From contig NZ_CP140098.1 of assembly GCF_034440735.1 (NCBI RefSeq), forward strand, positions 2,349,501 to 2,413,500: 64,000 nucleotides of DNA, given 5' to 3'. Numbering within the stretch: position 1 is the stretch's first letter; the number at the start of each line of letters is the position of its first letter. Source of the DNA: Deinococcus sp. AB2017081. Its GTDB lineage: Bacteria; Deinococcota; Deinococci; Deinococcales; Deinococcaceae. Both the position numbers and the translations under genes were made by a program. Below, one piece after another: positions 39,801 to 47,160 of this stretch. Under the pieces are notes generated by a model. The model saw only the letters and a list, made by a program, of their open reading frames with translations. It searched no databases and had not been told where the DNA came from.

Positions 39801-42486
39801 CCGTCAGGGCTCGCCCCTCGCTGGCGATCTGGGCGCGGATCCGGGCCTGTTCCTTCGCGCGGGCGGTCGCCTCCCGCTCGGCCGTCTCCTGATCGCGCTG
39901 CTGCTGCTCGCGCAGCTGGGTCTCGCCGGCCAGGGCCCGCCGGGCCCGCTCCAGGGCCTCGCGCTGGGCCACCCCGCCGTCCGTGAAGGCCTTGACCCGG
40001 CTGTCCAGCGCTTCACGCTCGCCCCGCGTGCCGCTGGCCTTGATCCGGGCTTCCTCCTCGGCCAGGGTGCGAGCGGCGCGGAGCTGCCCCTGGATCTGCT
40101 CCTCGGTGGCGTCGCGGCTCGCCTGGGCGGTGCGCTGGGCCGTGGCCCGCACGGCATCCAGCGCCGCCCGGTTGCCCTCACTCTGCTTCTCCCAGCGCTG
40201 CATGGCCGCCGTCGCGCCGTTCCACGCCTTCGGGTCGTTGGCCTTCACGGCCGCGTCGATGGCGGCCTGGAGTGCCCGCGCCTTCGTGATCTGGGCGTCG
40301 GTGAAGGTGACGGGCTGGCCAGCGGGTGGGGGCGCCGTTGAGGTGGGGGGAGGACTCGGAGCCGTGCTGCCCCCCGCTTTCAGGCTGGCCGGATCGAGCG
40401 CCCTCCCCTGCGCGTCCCGCACCTCCAAGTGCAGGTGCGGCCCACTGGAGTTCCCGGTGCTCCCGGTGAAGCCCAGCAGTTGCCCGGCCGTAACCGTCTT
40501 GTTCCCACTGGCGAGCTGCTTCTTCAGGTCGTCGCTGAGCCCCTTGAGGTGCCCCAGCAGGATGGAGCGGCCCTGCTCGTCGATGATCTTGACCAGGTTC
40601 CCGAAGCCCTGCTTGTTCCAGCCCGCGAAGGCGAGCGTGCCGGACACCGGGCTGTACAGGCGGGTGCCCTCGGGGGTACCGATGTCCAGGCCCTTGTGCG
40701 TACCGTCCTCGTACCCTGGTGTTCCGCGATTGGCCTGGGCGTAAGGCGTCGCGCCGAAGTCCTGCGTGATCCGGTAGCCGCCCACCCCGAGGGCCTTCAG
40801 GAACTCCGGCAGGGAGATCAGCCCCAGCGCGTCCCGGACGCGGGCGCCGCTGGCGTTGCCCTGCGTGATGGCCGTGTTCGTCCGGGTGCCGACCGTGGAC
40901 AGGCTGTCCGCACCCGCATACACGGTCTCCACCCCCCACTGCGCTCCCTGCTGCACCCCCGCGACCACGTTGCCGGGCGCGGCGCGGAAGGCCTCCAGGT
41001 TCGCCTGGATCGCCTCGGCGATGGTGCGTTTCGCGCCGGCGAAGTCGCCGCGCCGCAGCTGGTTCCACGCGGTCTGGAACGCCAGCAGGCTGTCCACCGA
41101 CGTCGCGAACAGCGCCTTGATCTCCGTCACGGCCGCGCGGATGCCGCCGGTCAGGCCGCCCGCGACGGTCAGCCCGAAGCCCACGAGCACCGTCCCCACG
41201 CCGCCCACGGCGGTGCCCAGGTCGCCGATGAACGCGAGCACGACCTTCAGGGCGTTGCCGGTGTCCACGAGGAACACCCCGACCTCTTTCAGCGACGGCA
41301 CCAGCGTGTCGCGGTTGGCCCGCGCCCAGTCGGTGCCGGCCTGGAGGCTGCGGGTGACCTCGCCGGTCAGGGTCGTCACCACCGGCATCAGGGCGGTGCC
41401 CAGCTCCTGGCGCAGCTCCTGGGCAGCCTGCCGGCTCTCGGCCTGCGAGCGGGTGTAGTCGTTCAGGATCGCGGGCAGCGCCTCGACCTCGGTGGCGGTG
41501 GCGCGGCTCACCAGGCCCAGCACGGTGCTCGCGCGGGCCACATCGCTCAGGCCGTCCGCAGTGGTACCGGCGGCCTTGGCGACCTTGTCGAGTGCCGGGC
41601 CGACGTTCTCGGCGACGCTGATGCCGTTCAGGCTGTTGCTCAGGCCGGTGGCCACCGCCGCCGCGAGACCGTCGAAGCCGTCCTTGGCCTGCCGCCCCGC
41701 GAGGATGGCCGAGGCCCCCGCGCCCTTCATGGCCCCCTCAAGCTGCCCGAGATCCCGCGCCCCGGCGCGCACCATGGTCGCCATGGCGTCCTTGATCTCG
41801 AAGACGCTCACGCCGAAGGTGCGGGCCAGCCGCGCGGCCACCCGGTCGGCGTCGTCGACATTGACCTTGAAGCGGGTCATGGTGAGTTCGAAGACCAGCC
41901 CGGCGCTGTTCGCGCGGTTCACCTCGTCCGTCAGGCCGGTGACCGACGACACCAGCGACCGGAACCCGCCGATGATCTGCGGCCCGATGACCGCCGCGAG
42001 CCCGGCCCGGAGGGTGCCGAGGCCCGCACTGGCGTCTGTCGCCAGACCGCCCAGGCGGGCGGTGAGGGTGTTCGCCTGGGCCTGGGCACGGGCCTGGGCC
42101 GCCGCCGCGTCCGCTGCCGCCTGGGACGCGGCCGCCTGTCTCTGGGTCTCGGTGGCCGCGCGTGCAGCGGCAGCCGCCTGACGCTGCGTCTCGGCGGTGG
42201 CGCGGGCGGTGGCCGTGCCCATCGCTGTGATCCGGGCCTGCACCTGGGCGGCGGCCTGGGCCAGTTGCGTCGCCTCGCGGCTGCCGGCCTGGAAGCCGCG
42301 TGCCGTGCGCAGCAGCTCGTCGCGGATCAGTTCCAGCTTGGTCTCACTGACCTGGGCGGCGTTGCCGGTGGCCGTCATCTCGGCCGTGAGCTGGGTGATG
42401 CTGCGCGACAGCTGCTGGACGTCGGCGGTGCCGGTCGCCTGCGTGTTGAGTCGCAGCAGGATGTCATCGGCGACGCTGGGGGCCAT
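36877..42486 (-). CDS. Tape measure protein with embedded M23 peptidase domain
   Basis: 1869 residues, setting tail length. The N-terminus is Ala/Gln-rich coiled coil (residues 50-140), followed by hydrophobic segments near 415-450. Residues ~570-705 are a complete M23 (lysostaphin-type) zinc peptidase: HKGLD gives His597 and Asp601, LLGHL contains His646, and GPHLHLEV gives His684 and His686. Long helical repeats follow (ATLDRTQLGGREL, DLTTRYRDGAMGQQEF), then a hydrophobic stretch near 1720-1760. The peptidase probably cuts peptidoglycan as the tape is ejected. Confidence 0.93.
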   Translation of the reverse strand: MAPSVADDILLRLNTQATGTADVQQLSRSITQLTAEMTATGNAAQVSETKLELIRDELLRTARGFQAGSREATQLAQAAAQVQARITAMGTATARATAETQRQAAAAARAATETQRQAAASQAAADAAAAQARAQAQANTLTARLGGLATDASAGLGTLRAGLAAVIGPQIIGGFRSLVSSVTGLTDEVNRANSAGLVFELTMTRFKVNVDDADRVAARLARTFGVSVFEIKDAMATMVRAGARDLGQLEGAMKGAGASAILAGRQAKDGFDGLAAAVATGLSNSLNGISVAENVGPALDKVAKAAGTTADGLSDVARASTVLGLVSRATATEVEALPAILNDYTRSQAESRQAAQELRQELGTALMPVVTTLTGEVTRSLQAGTDWARANRDTLVPSLKEVGVFLVDTGNALKVVLAFIGDLGTAVGGVGTVLVGFGLTVAGGLTGGIRAAVTEIKALFATSVDSLLAFQTAWNQLRRGDFAGAKRTIAEAIQANLEAFRAAPGNVVAGVQQGAQWGVETVYAGADSLSTVGTRTNTAITQGNASGARVRDALGLISLPEFLKALGVGGYRITQDFGATPYAQANRGTPGYEDGTHKGLDIGTPEGTRLYSPVSGTLAFAGWNKQGFGNLVKIIDEQGRSILLGHLKGLSDDLKKQLASGNKTVTAGQLLGFTGSTGNSSGPHLHLEVRDAQGRALDPASLKAGGSTAPSPPPTSTAPPPAGQPVTFTDAQITKARALQAAIDAAVKANDPKAWNGATAAMQRWEKQSEGNRAALDAVRATAQRTAQASRDATEEQIQGQLRAARTLAEEEARIKASGTRGEREALDSRVKAFTDGGVAQREALERARRALAGETQLREQQQRDQETAEREATARAKEQARIRAQIASEGRALTVSGAQQAAQRIQELNSQELAAFKGTAAERLKVVQRQSQDEYTARMRVTQAQRDAALRESANQGGPNQAERDRQIRVQYEQTRLEQQGVRLETVRQATAAVTQAQEDYTAALDEGTRAGNEALATLDRTQLGGRELAATAQTLIPAQTTFDALQIRIHALRADLSTPGVAEAWIASIEDMAKAGRLTAPQVAALKEQIVGLRDETATLIDLGGAVLDPDTGKLLFKTEAQVRGIGVAADGTTQNFFDLQNAIENVGRLSESELETLLQQSGLAADEAERLRAAWDALYGTLGTGPLLPDSLQGRGVSDGAVPGPEDPATGVLAAGEKDALLARMETMHLDDIGKVYAGLILKGVQDTPLGQLIGGYLRDQAQAIQDALLSDGGATQDLTASGERRGVRDESGRAVSTEPELTFLTDDQVRGIGQKTDTIGQDYYDLEHVIQNVMTMSRDEMTALMVTAGLLPAQIAKVTAAWEDFHQVADLPVAGIEARFEGWATKVDTLVADLDDGAISQEDFNRQALDTVPALERLAQAADARGFAELAGYYRTAAAGLKELVTGAGTVTQTLTTAEQQAADTTVSLLDLTTRYRDGAMGQQEFVTAAQAALDSLEQQAQAAERVGNTELAAYYRQLAAELRELGGAALTTAGGFQKFAEYAGYTQQLAGAFGKLAGATGNGDLEANFNGIANAAGQAIALAGDVARILANPADVGAWVGAITKVVSGIADAAAGYRRAREEAAKARKEFESGFKVIDASAFSSFTTRSRGFWADLFGGGPEVVKQIDETAATIARTIESGVSSGFTRGITNFLNGTGSLLDGIRDGIRGAVIDAITQAIIQGAIIKGTLGGLLTELTTTLAGGGDATSVITRIGEALPGVAQQLEATLTPLRRTIDAALPASSPSSGGSSPTLASNTGTLQTGTPTVVIDVLREARDLLRSANDTGRLLAEAARTFDGAVDRFGQYVDRVAGPHASSTAGAR

Positions 42487-42551
42487 GCCTCACGGTGGCG
42501 GGGCGGGTGACACGGGAACGAGTGGCACCATGCGCCTTCGTCTTGACTTGC

Positions 42552-42557
42552 TAGGCT
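42552..42557 (+). promoter_or_regulatory. Possible leaderless -10 element (TAGGCT)
   Basis: TAGGCT, preceded by TGC as in an extended -10, ends 5 nt before the ATG at 42563. There is no room for a ribosome binding site, which fits leaderless transcription known in Deinococcus. Confidence 0.45.
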
Positions 42558-42562
42558 AGGGA

Positions 42563-42892
42563 ATGGCAACCACAGCGAGATCCACAAACCACAGTGCCGA
42601 AGATCTGGGCGTCGATTCCCAAGGGAGTCAAGTTACTGGCTATCGACAGTCTGGTGTCTCGATGGACACCTATAGTTTATGGTTTGCTGCTGGATTATCG
42701 TTCATTAATAGTGCGGGCGTAGATGACGTTGGCATTTATCTTACCAATGGGGGTACGCAACCCACCTTTGTTATCGTAGGTTGGATCGAAGATAAAGTCG
42801 TAAAATCAGAGTCATTCAAACAAATCAATAATGATTCAATGACTGATTTTGTGAATCAAGTGCATCATGCATTAAACCAAAACAAACGATAG
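42563..42892 (+). CDS. AT-rich orphan (moron) protein of unknown function
   Basis: 109 residues on the strand opposite to the flanking tail genes. Codon use is AT-rich (ATTAATAGT, AATAATGATTCA), far from the ~68% GC around it, so it was acquired recently from another source. The sequence is soluble-looking, with a beta-rich middle (DDVGIYLTNGGTQPTFVIVG) and a helical C-terminus (MTDFVNQVHHALNQNKR). No family recognised. Insertion between tape measure and chaperone genes, with its own promoter, is typical of morons expressed in the lysogen. Confidence 0.8.
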   Translation: MATTARSTNHSAEDLGVDSQGSQVTGYRQSGVSMDTYSLWFAAGLSFINSAGVDDVGIYLTNGGTQPTFVIVGWIEDKVVKSESFKQINNDSMTDFVNQVHHALNQNKR

Positions 42893-42919
42893 GAATCGAC
42901 GCGCATGATCTGCGTCCCG

Positions 42920-43130
42920 TCACCCCTTCTTCGCCTCCCGATCCAGTCGCTGCGCCTCGCTCAATGCCCGCTCGCCCATGGCGTAGAAGTAGACGCCCAG
43001 ATCGAGATCGAGCCGCTCGTGCCCCTCGACCGCGCCGGGGCGCACGAGGTCACTCGGCCGCTTCCCGTACCGCTTCGCCATCCCGTCCAGCACCGTCGCC
43101 GCGCTCCGCAGGAAACATCGTGGCCTGCGC
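42920..43130 (-). CDS. Tail assembly chaperone, frameshift extension (GpGT-like)
   Basis: A second frame, offset +1 from the upstream chaperone, is open through the end of that gene and continues to a stop at 42920. Its coding part reads LDGMAKRYGKRPSDLV then LDLDLGVYFYAMGERA and DREAKKG, the usual C-terminal T domain of tail chaperones. An ATG at 43081 could start a separate 53-residue protein, but the overlap and position just before the tape measure fit a programmed frameshift product. The 43130 boundary is approximate. Confidence 0.7.
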
Positions 43131-43583
43131 GACCTCCAGCGCGCCGGGGGCGGCCACCCGGCTGTGCTGCCGCGCGTAGGCCAGCAGCAGCGAGTAGTCC
43201 GGCCCCAGACCCAGGTCGGGCAGGGTCATGTCGCCGGCATACAGCTCGACCAGACCGTCCAGCGTCGGCTCGATGCAGCTCGCCCGCAGCAGCGCCACGT
43301 CGCTGTCGCGGTTGTGGTTCAGGATCAGCTCCGGGAAGTTCAGCAGCTCGTCCGGGATCTCGCCCGCCGCCGTCTCCGTCTCCTTGAGCACCCGCCGCAG
43401 GAACTCCCCGGCGGCCTCGGCGTGCTCGCGCCCCGCCTGGGCATGGGCACCCATGACCAGCGAGGTGAACGCAGCCCGCTGCATGGCGGTCAGGTCGACC
43501 TTACGCAGGCGGACGCTCACCCCCGTGGTCAGGGTGACGTCGGCGTGGAATCCGGGCAGGGCAGCGGGCTTCACTTTCGGCAT
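43050..43583 (-). CDS. Tail assembly chaperone (GpG-like)
   Basis: 177 residues. Opens MPKVKPAALPGFHADVTLTT, then a helical body (MQRAAFTSLVMGAHAQAG, FPELILNHNRDSDVALLRAS). Lies between tail tube and tape measure, where GpG/GpGT chaperones wrap the tape measure during assembly. Its last ~25 residues overlap the extension in the other frame. Confidence 0.78.
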   Translation of the reverse strand: MPKVKPAALPGFHADVTLTTGVSVRLRKVDLTAMQRAAFTSLVMGAHAQAGREHAEAAGEFLRRVLKETETAAGEIPDELLNFPELILNHNRDSDVALLRASCIEPTLDGLVELYAGDMTLPDLGLGPDYSLLLAYARQHSRVAAPGALEVAQATMFPAERGDGAGRDGEAVREAAE

Positions 43584-43656
43584 GGGGGCAGTGTCGGCGG
43601 CGGCGTGACAGCAGACCGCCGCCCCAGGGTGCAGGGCGGCGGGTCGGGACAGACCT

Positions 43657-44613
43657 TCAGGCCGGGATCGTCACGCTGAAGGGCGGCAGGCCGTCCACGC
43701 TCACACCCTCGATGGCGTGCGAGACCGTGAAGCGATCCAGGCCATTGCTGGGGTCGTGGCCCTTGACCTGGGCGGGGTTGAGTTTCAGGCTCAGCACCTT
43801 GGGCGTCGCGCCGGGCAGCGTGAAGCCGGCCTCGGCGGTCTTCAGGTTGGCCGGATCCGTCACGCCGTACCCGGTTCGCAGGGCGGCGGGCGTGCCGGCG
43901 GTCGCGAACTCGATGCGGGCCACGCGCGGGCCGCTGCGCTCCCAGCCCAGCGGGGCCAGGGCGCGGTCGTCCGCCAGCAGGCCCTGGGCGGCGTCCACCG
44001 CCGACATCGGCACCGTCAGGCGCACCGTGCCGGACTCGGGCTTCATCACGGCCCCGTCGTACTTCACCCAGAAGTGCCGGAACTGCAGCACCTCCTGGCT
44101 GATGGTGGGCGCGGCGGGCAGGGTACCCAGGTCGTCCACGCTGGTGATGCCCAGGCCGATCTGCGCGGTGACGTTCGCGCGGGCCGCGACGGTCAGTTCG
44201 AGCGACGTGATCTGCACGTCCTTGGCGATGGTGTGCCCGCCGGGGTGCGGCTGCCAGATGGTCAGCGGCACGCCCGGCGCGTACACCGCGAAGTCCCCGG
44301 TTTTCGGCGTGAGGGTGCCGGTCACGGCGTCCCCGAGCGCAGCCTGGTACAGCAGCGCGAGGTCACGCACGGTGGCCTCGATGGTCAGCGAGCGGGTGTC
44401 GAGCGCCAGCCCCTGCACGCGCTCGAATTTGCTCTCCATACTCTTGTCGGCGTACTCGTCGGCGGTGCGGGTGTACTGCTTCGTGGGCGGCAGGAACGTC
44501 CGCACGCGCAGGGCGTGGGTGGGGGCCGCAGCGGGCGTGCCGAAGGCCGTCTGCACGGCGACCCACAGCGCTCCGTAGCGGCCCATGTTCGCGTCGATGT
44601 TCTCCCAGGGCAT
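43657..44613 (-). CDS. Major tail tube protein
   Basis: 318 residues. Repeated beta strands (LTIEATVRDLALLYQAAL, VQITSLELTVAARANVTA) and the phrase YADKSMESKFERVQG are typical of siphovirus tail tube subunits that stack as hexamers. Its place between terminator-like genes and the chaperone pair supports the call. The start overlaps the upstream stop (TAATG). Confidence 0.82.
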   Translation of the reverse strand: MPWENIDANMGRYGALWVAVQTAFGTPAAAPTHALRVRTFLPPTKQYTRTADEYADKSMESKFERVQGLALDTRSLTIEATVRDLALLYQAALGDAVTGTLTPKTGDFAVYAPGVPLTIWQPHPGGHTIAKDVQITSLELTVAARANVTAQIGLGITSVDDLGTLPAAPTISQEVLQFRHFWVKYDGAVMKPESGTVRLTVPMSAVDAAQGLLADDRALAPLGWERSGPRVARIEFATAGTPAALRTGYGVTDPANLKTAEAGFTLPGATPKVLSLKLNPAQVKGHDPSNGLDRFTVSHAIEGVSVDGLPPFSVTIPA

Positions 44614-44801
44614 TACTCGGTCTCCTTGTCAGGGTCGGCCTTCTTCGGCGCGGTCGTGGGCTTGTAGACCCCGCTCGCCTCGATGGCCTGCTGGTGCGCG
44701 TCGTCGCGGGCCTGAATGGGTTCCTTGCTCACCAGGCCGACGCCGGGAATGATCTCCCCGACCTCGCCGGTGCCCACGTAGCGGTAGTGCTTGCCGGTCA
44801 T
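44613..44801 (-). CDS. Small hypothetical tail-region protein
   Basis: 62 residues, MTGKHYRYVGTGEVGEIIPG then a charged C-terminus. A small SH3-like beta fold is plausible. Between the tail terminator and tube genes; not recognised. Confidence 0.6.
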   Translation of the reverse strand: MTGKHYRYVGTGEVGEIIPGVGLVSKEPIQARDDAHQQAIEASGVYKPTTAPKKADPDKETE

Positions 44802-44811
44802 GTGTCCTCCC

Positions 44812-45243
44812 TCACGCGGGTTCGTCCCACGCGATCACGATCTTCGACTGGCTGATGGTGGCCCCGTTCAGTTCCGCTTCCTCCTCGCCGCGCCAGTACG
44901 GCGTGAGGTTCGCCGGCGCGTCCCGGAGCACGCGCTGGATCGCCCGCACGGCGGCCACGCGGGCGTCGAACACGGACAGGTAGTGTTCGTCGCTCTCGCT
45001 GATCTCGAAGGCGACGTTGACGAACACCAGGCACGCGACCTGCGCCGTGATGCCGAGGTCCGCGCGGTGGGTGTCCTCGTCGAGCGGCCCGACGATGGTG
45101 AAGATCATCCACGGCTTCACGGCCGTCTCGGTGACCGCCCGCAGGATGGGGGCCTGCCACGCGGGATTGTCGCCGCTCAGTTCGGCGTACACCTCGGCCC
45201 CCAGGTTCGCCAGGAGCCGCTTGACGTTCTCGCTGGGCCTCAC
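44812..45243 (-). CDS. Probable tail terminator protein
   Basis: 143 residues. Alpha/beta layout with MIFTIVGPLDEDTHRADL and VFDARVAAVRAIQRVLRD. It lies directly before the tube gene and after the HK97 gp10-like gene, the usual place of the tail terminator (gpU-like) protein. Assignment rests mainly on order. Confidence 0.6.
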   Translation of the reverse strand: MRPSENVKRLLANLGAEVYAELSGDNPAWQAPILRAVTETAVKPWMIFTIVGPLDEDTHRADLGITAQVACLVFVNVAFEISESDEHYLSVFDARVAAVRAIQRVLRDAPANLTPYWRGEEEAELNGATISQSKIVIAWDEPA

Positions 45244-45710
45244 GCGCTCACCCGCATGCGGGCCACGACGGCCTGGCGCGTGAGCCCCGGCAGGGCGGCG
45301 CGGGTGCGCTCCATGGCGAGGCGATCCCAGTCGCGGGCCGGGATGACCACGGAGCGCTTCCGGAGCAGGCGGTTTCCGATCCGGAACACCAGATACGGCG
45401 CGGTCTTGGCGTGAATCGTCATCCCCCGCGCATTGACCCGGCCGTAGAACAGCGTGTGCAGCTCGGCCGTCGCGCCGTTCGGGGTGTCGCGGGCAGTCGC
45501 GCGGGTGTGCGTGATCAGGTTCCCGGTGCGGCGGCCCAGGGTGCGCGGCCCCTGCGTCTGGAGGGCCGCCTTCGCCTCCAGGGTCAGGCGGGCGGCGGCT
45601 CCCCTGGCGATCTCGCGGGCCACCTCGACCGGCAGGTCACCGAGACGCTCCAGGCGGCGGCGCAGGGTGGGGTTGCCGTAGAGATCCAGGCTACTCGTCA
45701 GGTGCAACAT
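45240..45710 (-). CDS. HK97 gp10-like minor tail/neck protein
   Basis: 156 residues. Starts with a helical stretch (LRRRLERLGDLPVEVAREI), then GRRTGNLITHTRAT and APYLVFRIGNRLLRKRSVVI, matching the HK97 gp10 pattern of helices then a beta hairpin with an RTGxL turn. Overlaps the next gene by ATGA. Confidence 0.7.
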   Translation of the reverse strand: MLHLTSSLDLYGNPTLRRRLERLGDLPVEVAREIARGAAARLTLEAKAALQTQGPRTLGRRTGNLITHTRATARDTPNGATAELHTLFYGRVNARGMTIHAKTAPYLVFRIGNRLLRKRSVVIPARDWDRLAMERTRAALPGLTRQAVVARMRVSA

Positions 45711-46074
45711 ACGGCAGCCTCTGCGCGGTGCGCGGCGTGTCCGGCGTGATGTCCGGCACGTAGGGGGCGGTGGTCGGGGCCGGATCGGCGGCCAGGTATA
45801 CGTCCGCGCCGACGGGTGTGGGGGCGACGGTGATCACCCGGTACCGGCCGGGCGGCGTGGTGTCGTCGATCGTCACGACGGCGTCCGGCGTGAGGCCGGC
45901 GGGCAGGGGCGAGAACGCCGTGACCGTGTGCGTCGCCGCCACGCCCACCGTGCCCAGCGCCCCGGCACTGCCGCCGACACCGACGCTCCGGGCATTGAAG
46001 TCCGGCCGCAGGCAGCGCCCCGTGCCGCCGCCCTGGACGGCCAGCACGAAGAACGGGCGGGCATCGACCCGCAT
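45691..46074 (-). CDS. Probable head closure/connector protein
   Basis: 127 residues, beta-rich, rich in Pro and Thr (VVTIDDTTPPGRYRVITV). Located between the connector and HK97 gp10-like genes, where head-completion stoppers are encoded. No strong motif. Confidence 0.55.
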   Translation of the reverse strand: MRVDARPFFVLAVQGGGTGRCLRPDFNARSVGVGGSAGALGTVGVAATHTVTAFSPLPAGLTPDAVVTIDDTTPPGRYRVITVAPTPVGADVYLAADPAPTTAPYVPDITPDTPRTAQRLPYVAPDE

Positions 46075-46442
46075 CAGAAGACCGCCTGCGTGTCCACCAC
46101 GCCGCTCCGGGGCGGCCAGCGGTCGTCGCTGGGGTCAGGCACCTGAATCCCGGCGGTGGTGTCGGCGCGGGCCTGCTGGGCGTCCAGGCCCTGGAGTTTG
46201 CGGTCGATGCGGGCGTTGAGGCCCTTGCTGACCTCGTACTCGGTGTTGTCGCGGATCAGCCGCGCGGCGGTCGCCCACGGGCGCAGGTGCACCGCGTCCT
46301 CCACGGTCACGGCGTCCACGCCCAGGGCGCGTTCCAGGGTGGGGTCGTCGATCGGCCCGGCATAGTTCGCTCCCAGGGCGTCGCGCAGGTGCTCCAGCGC
46401 GGCGTCCCGGTCGAGGGGGAACGTGGGGCCGGTCAGGGTCAT
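46074..46442 (-). CDS. Probable head-tail connector protein
   Basis: 122 residues, mainly helical: DRDAALEHLRDALGANYAG, then HLRPWATAARLIRDNTEYEV, as in gp6-like adaptors that bind the portal. The start shares one base with the upstream stop (TGATG). Confidence 0.6.
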   Translation of the reverse strand: MTLTGPTFPLDRDAALEHLRDALGANYAGPIDDPTLERALGVDAVTVEDAVHLRPWATAARLIRDNTEYEVSKGLNARIDRKLQGLDAQQARADTTAGIQVPDPSDDRWPPRSGVVDTQAVF

Positions 46443-47149
46443 GCCGACTCAGCCTTCCAGTCGGTCACAGCCTTCTGGTACGCCTCGACCGACTTCTTGC
46501 CGATGCCGGTCACGGCCATCACGGGCGACTCGGTGGCGCCGTCCGGCACGACCAGGCCCGCGTCCAGCTTCTCCATGGTGTCGAAGCCATGCTGCACCAG
46601 CAGTTCCGGCACGGGCAGGCCGGCCACGAGAGGCGTCCCGGTCGGGGCCGGGGCCACGTCGCTCGGGGTCTCGCCGGGCACCGGGGTACCCTCCAGCTCG
46701 GCGATGCGGGCGCGGGCGGTGTCGAGCTCGCCCTGCAGCTCGGTGACCCGCTGCTCCAGGGCGACGCGGGCGTTGGTGGCCTGCGCTCCAGCATGGTCGG
46801 CTGCTTGCCTGAAGGTGCCGTACTCGGCCTGCACCTGATCCCGGTCGCGCAGGGCGTCCAGGCGCTGGCGCTCGGACTCGTCCAGGGAGCGGCGCAGCCA
46901 GGGCAGGCTGCCCGCGCCTTCCGGATCCACAGGCAGGCCGAGCAGCTGGCGGGCGGCCTCCACGGTCAGGGGAGCGGTGACCTGCTCCGGGCTGACCGTA
47001 GCCTCCCCCTCCTCGTACACCGGCGCTCCGCTCACCAGCGCGATGCTCAGGGGCACCTCGAGATACGGCCGCTCCGCCGTCGCGATGAACGGGCCGTACC
47101 CCTGCCCCTGGGCCGTGAAGGTCTGGCCCAGGGACGTCACTTTCACCAT
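46439..47149 (-). CDS. Hypothetical head protein with coiled coil and HhH-like end
   Basis: 236 residues from the ATG at 47149. The N-terminus is beta-rich (TFTAQGQGYGPFIATAE), followed by a coiled coil (EQRVTELQGELDTARARIAE) and a C-terminal VMAVTGIGKKSVEAYQKAV that looks like a helix-hairpin-helix. Immediately follows the capsid gene. Role not known. Confidence 0.6.
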   Translation of the reverse strand: MVKVTSLGQTFTAQGQGYGPFIATAERPYLEVPLSIALVSGAPVYEEGEATVSPEQVTAPLTVEAARQLLGLPVDPEGAGSLPWLRRSLDESERQRLDALRDRDQVQAEYGTFRQAADHAGAQATNARVALEQRVTELQGELDTARARIAELEGTPVPGETPSDVAPAPTGTPLVAGLPVPELLVQHGFDTMEKLDAGLVVPDGATESPVMAVTGIGKKSVEAYQKAVTDWKAESA

Positions 47150-47160
47150 CTCGCCCACGA

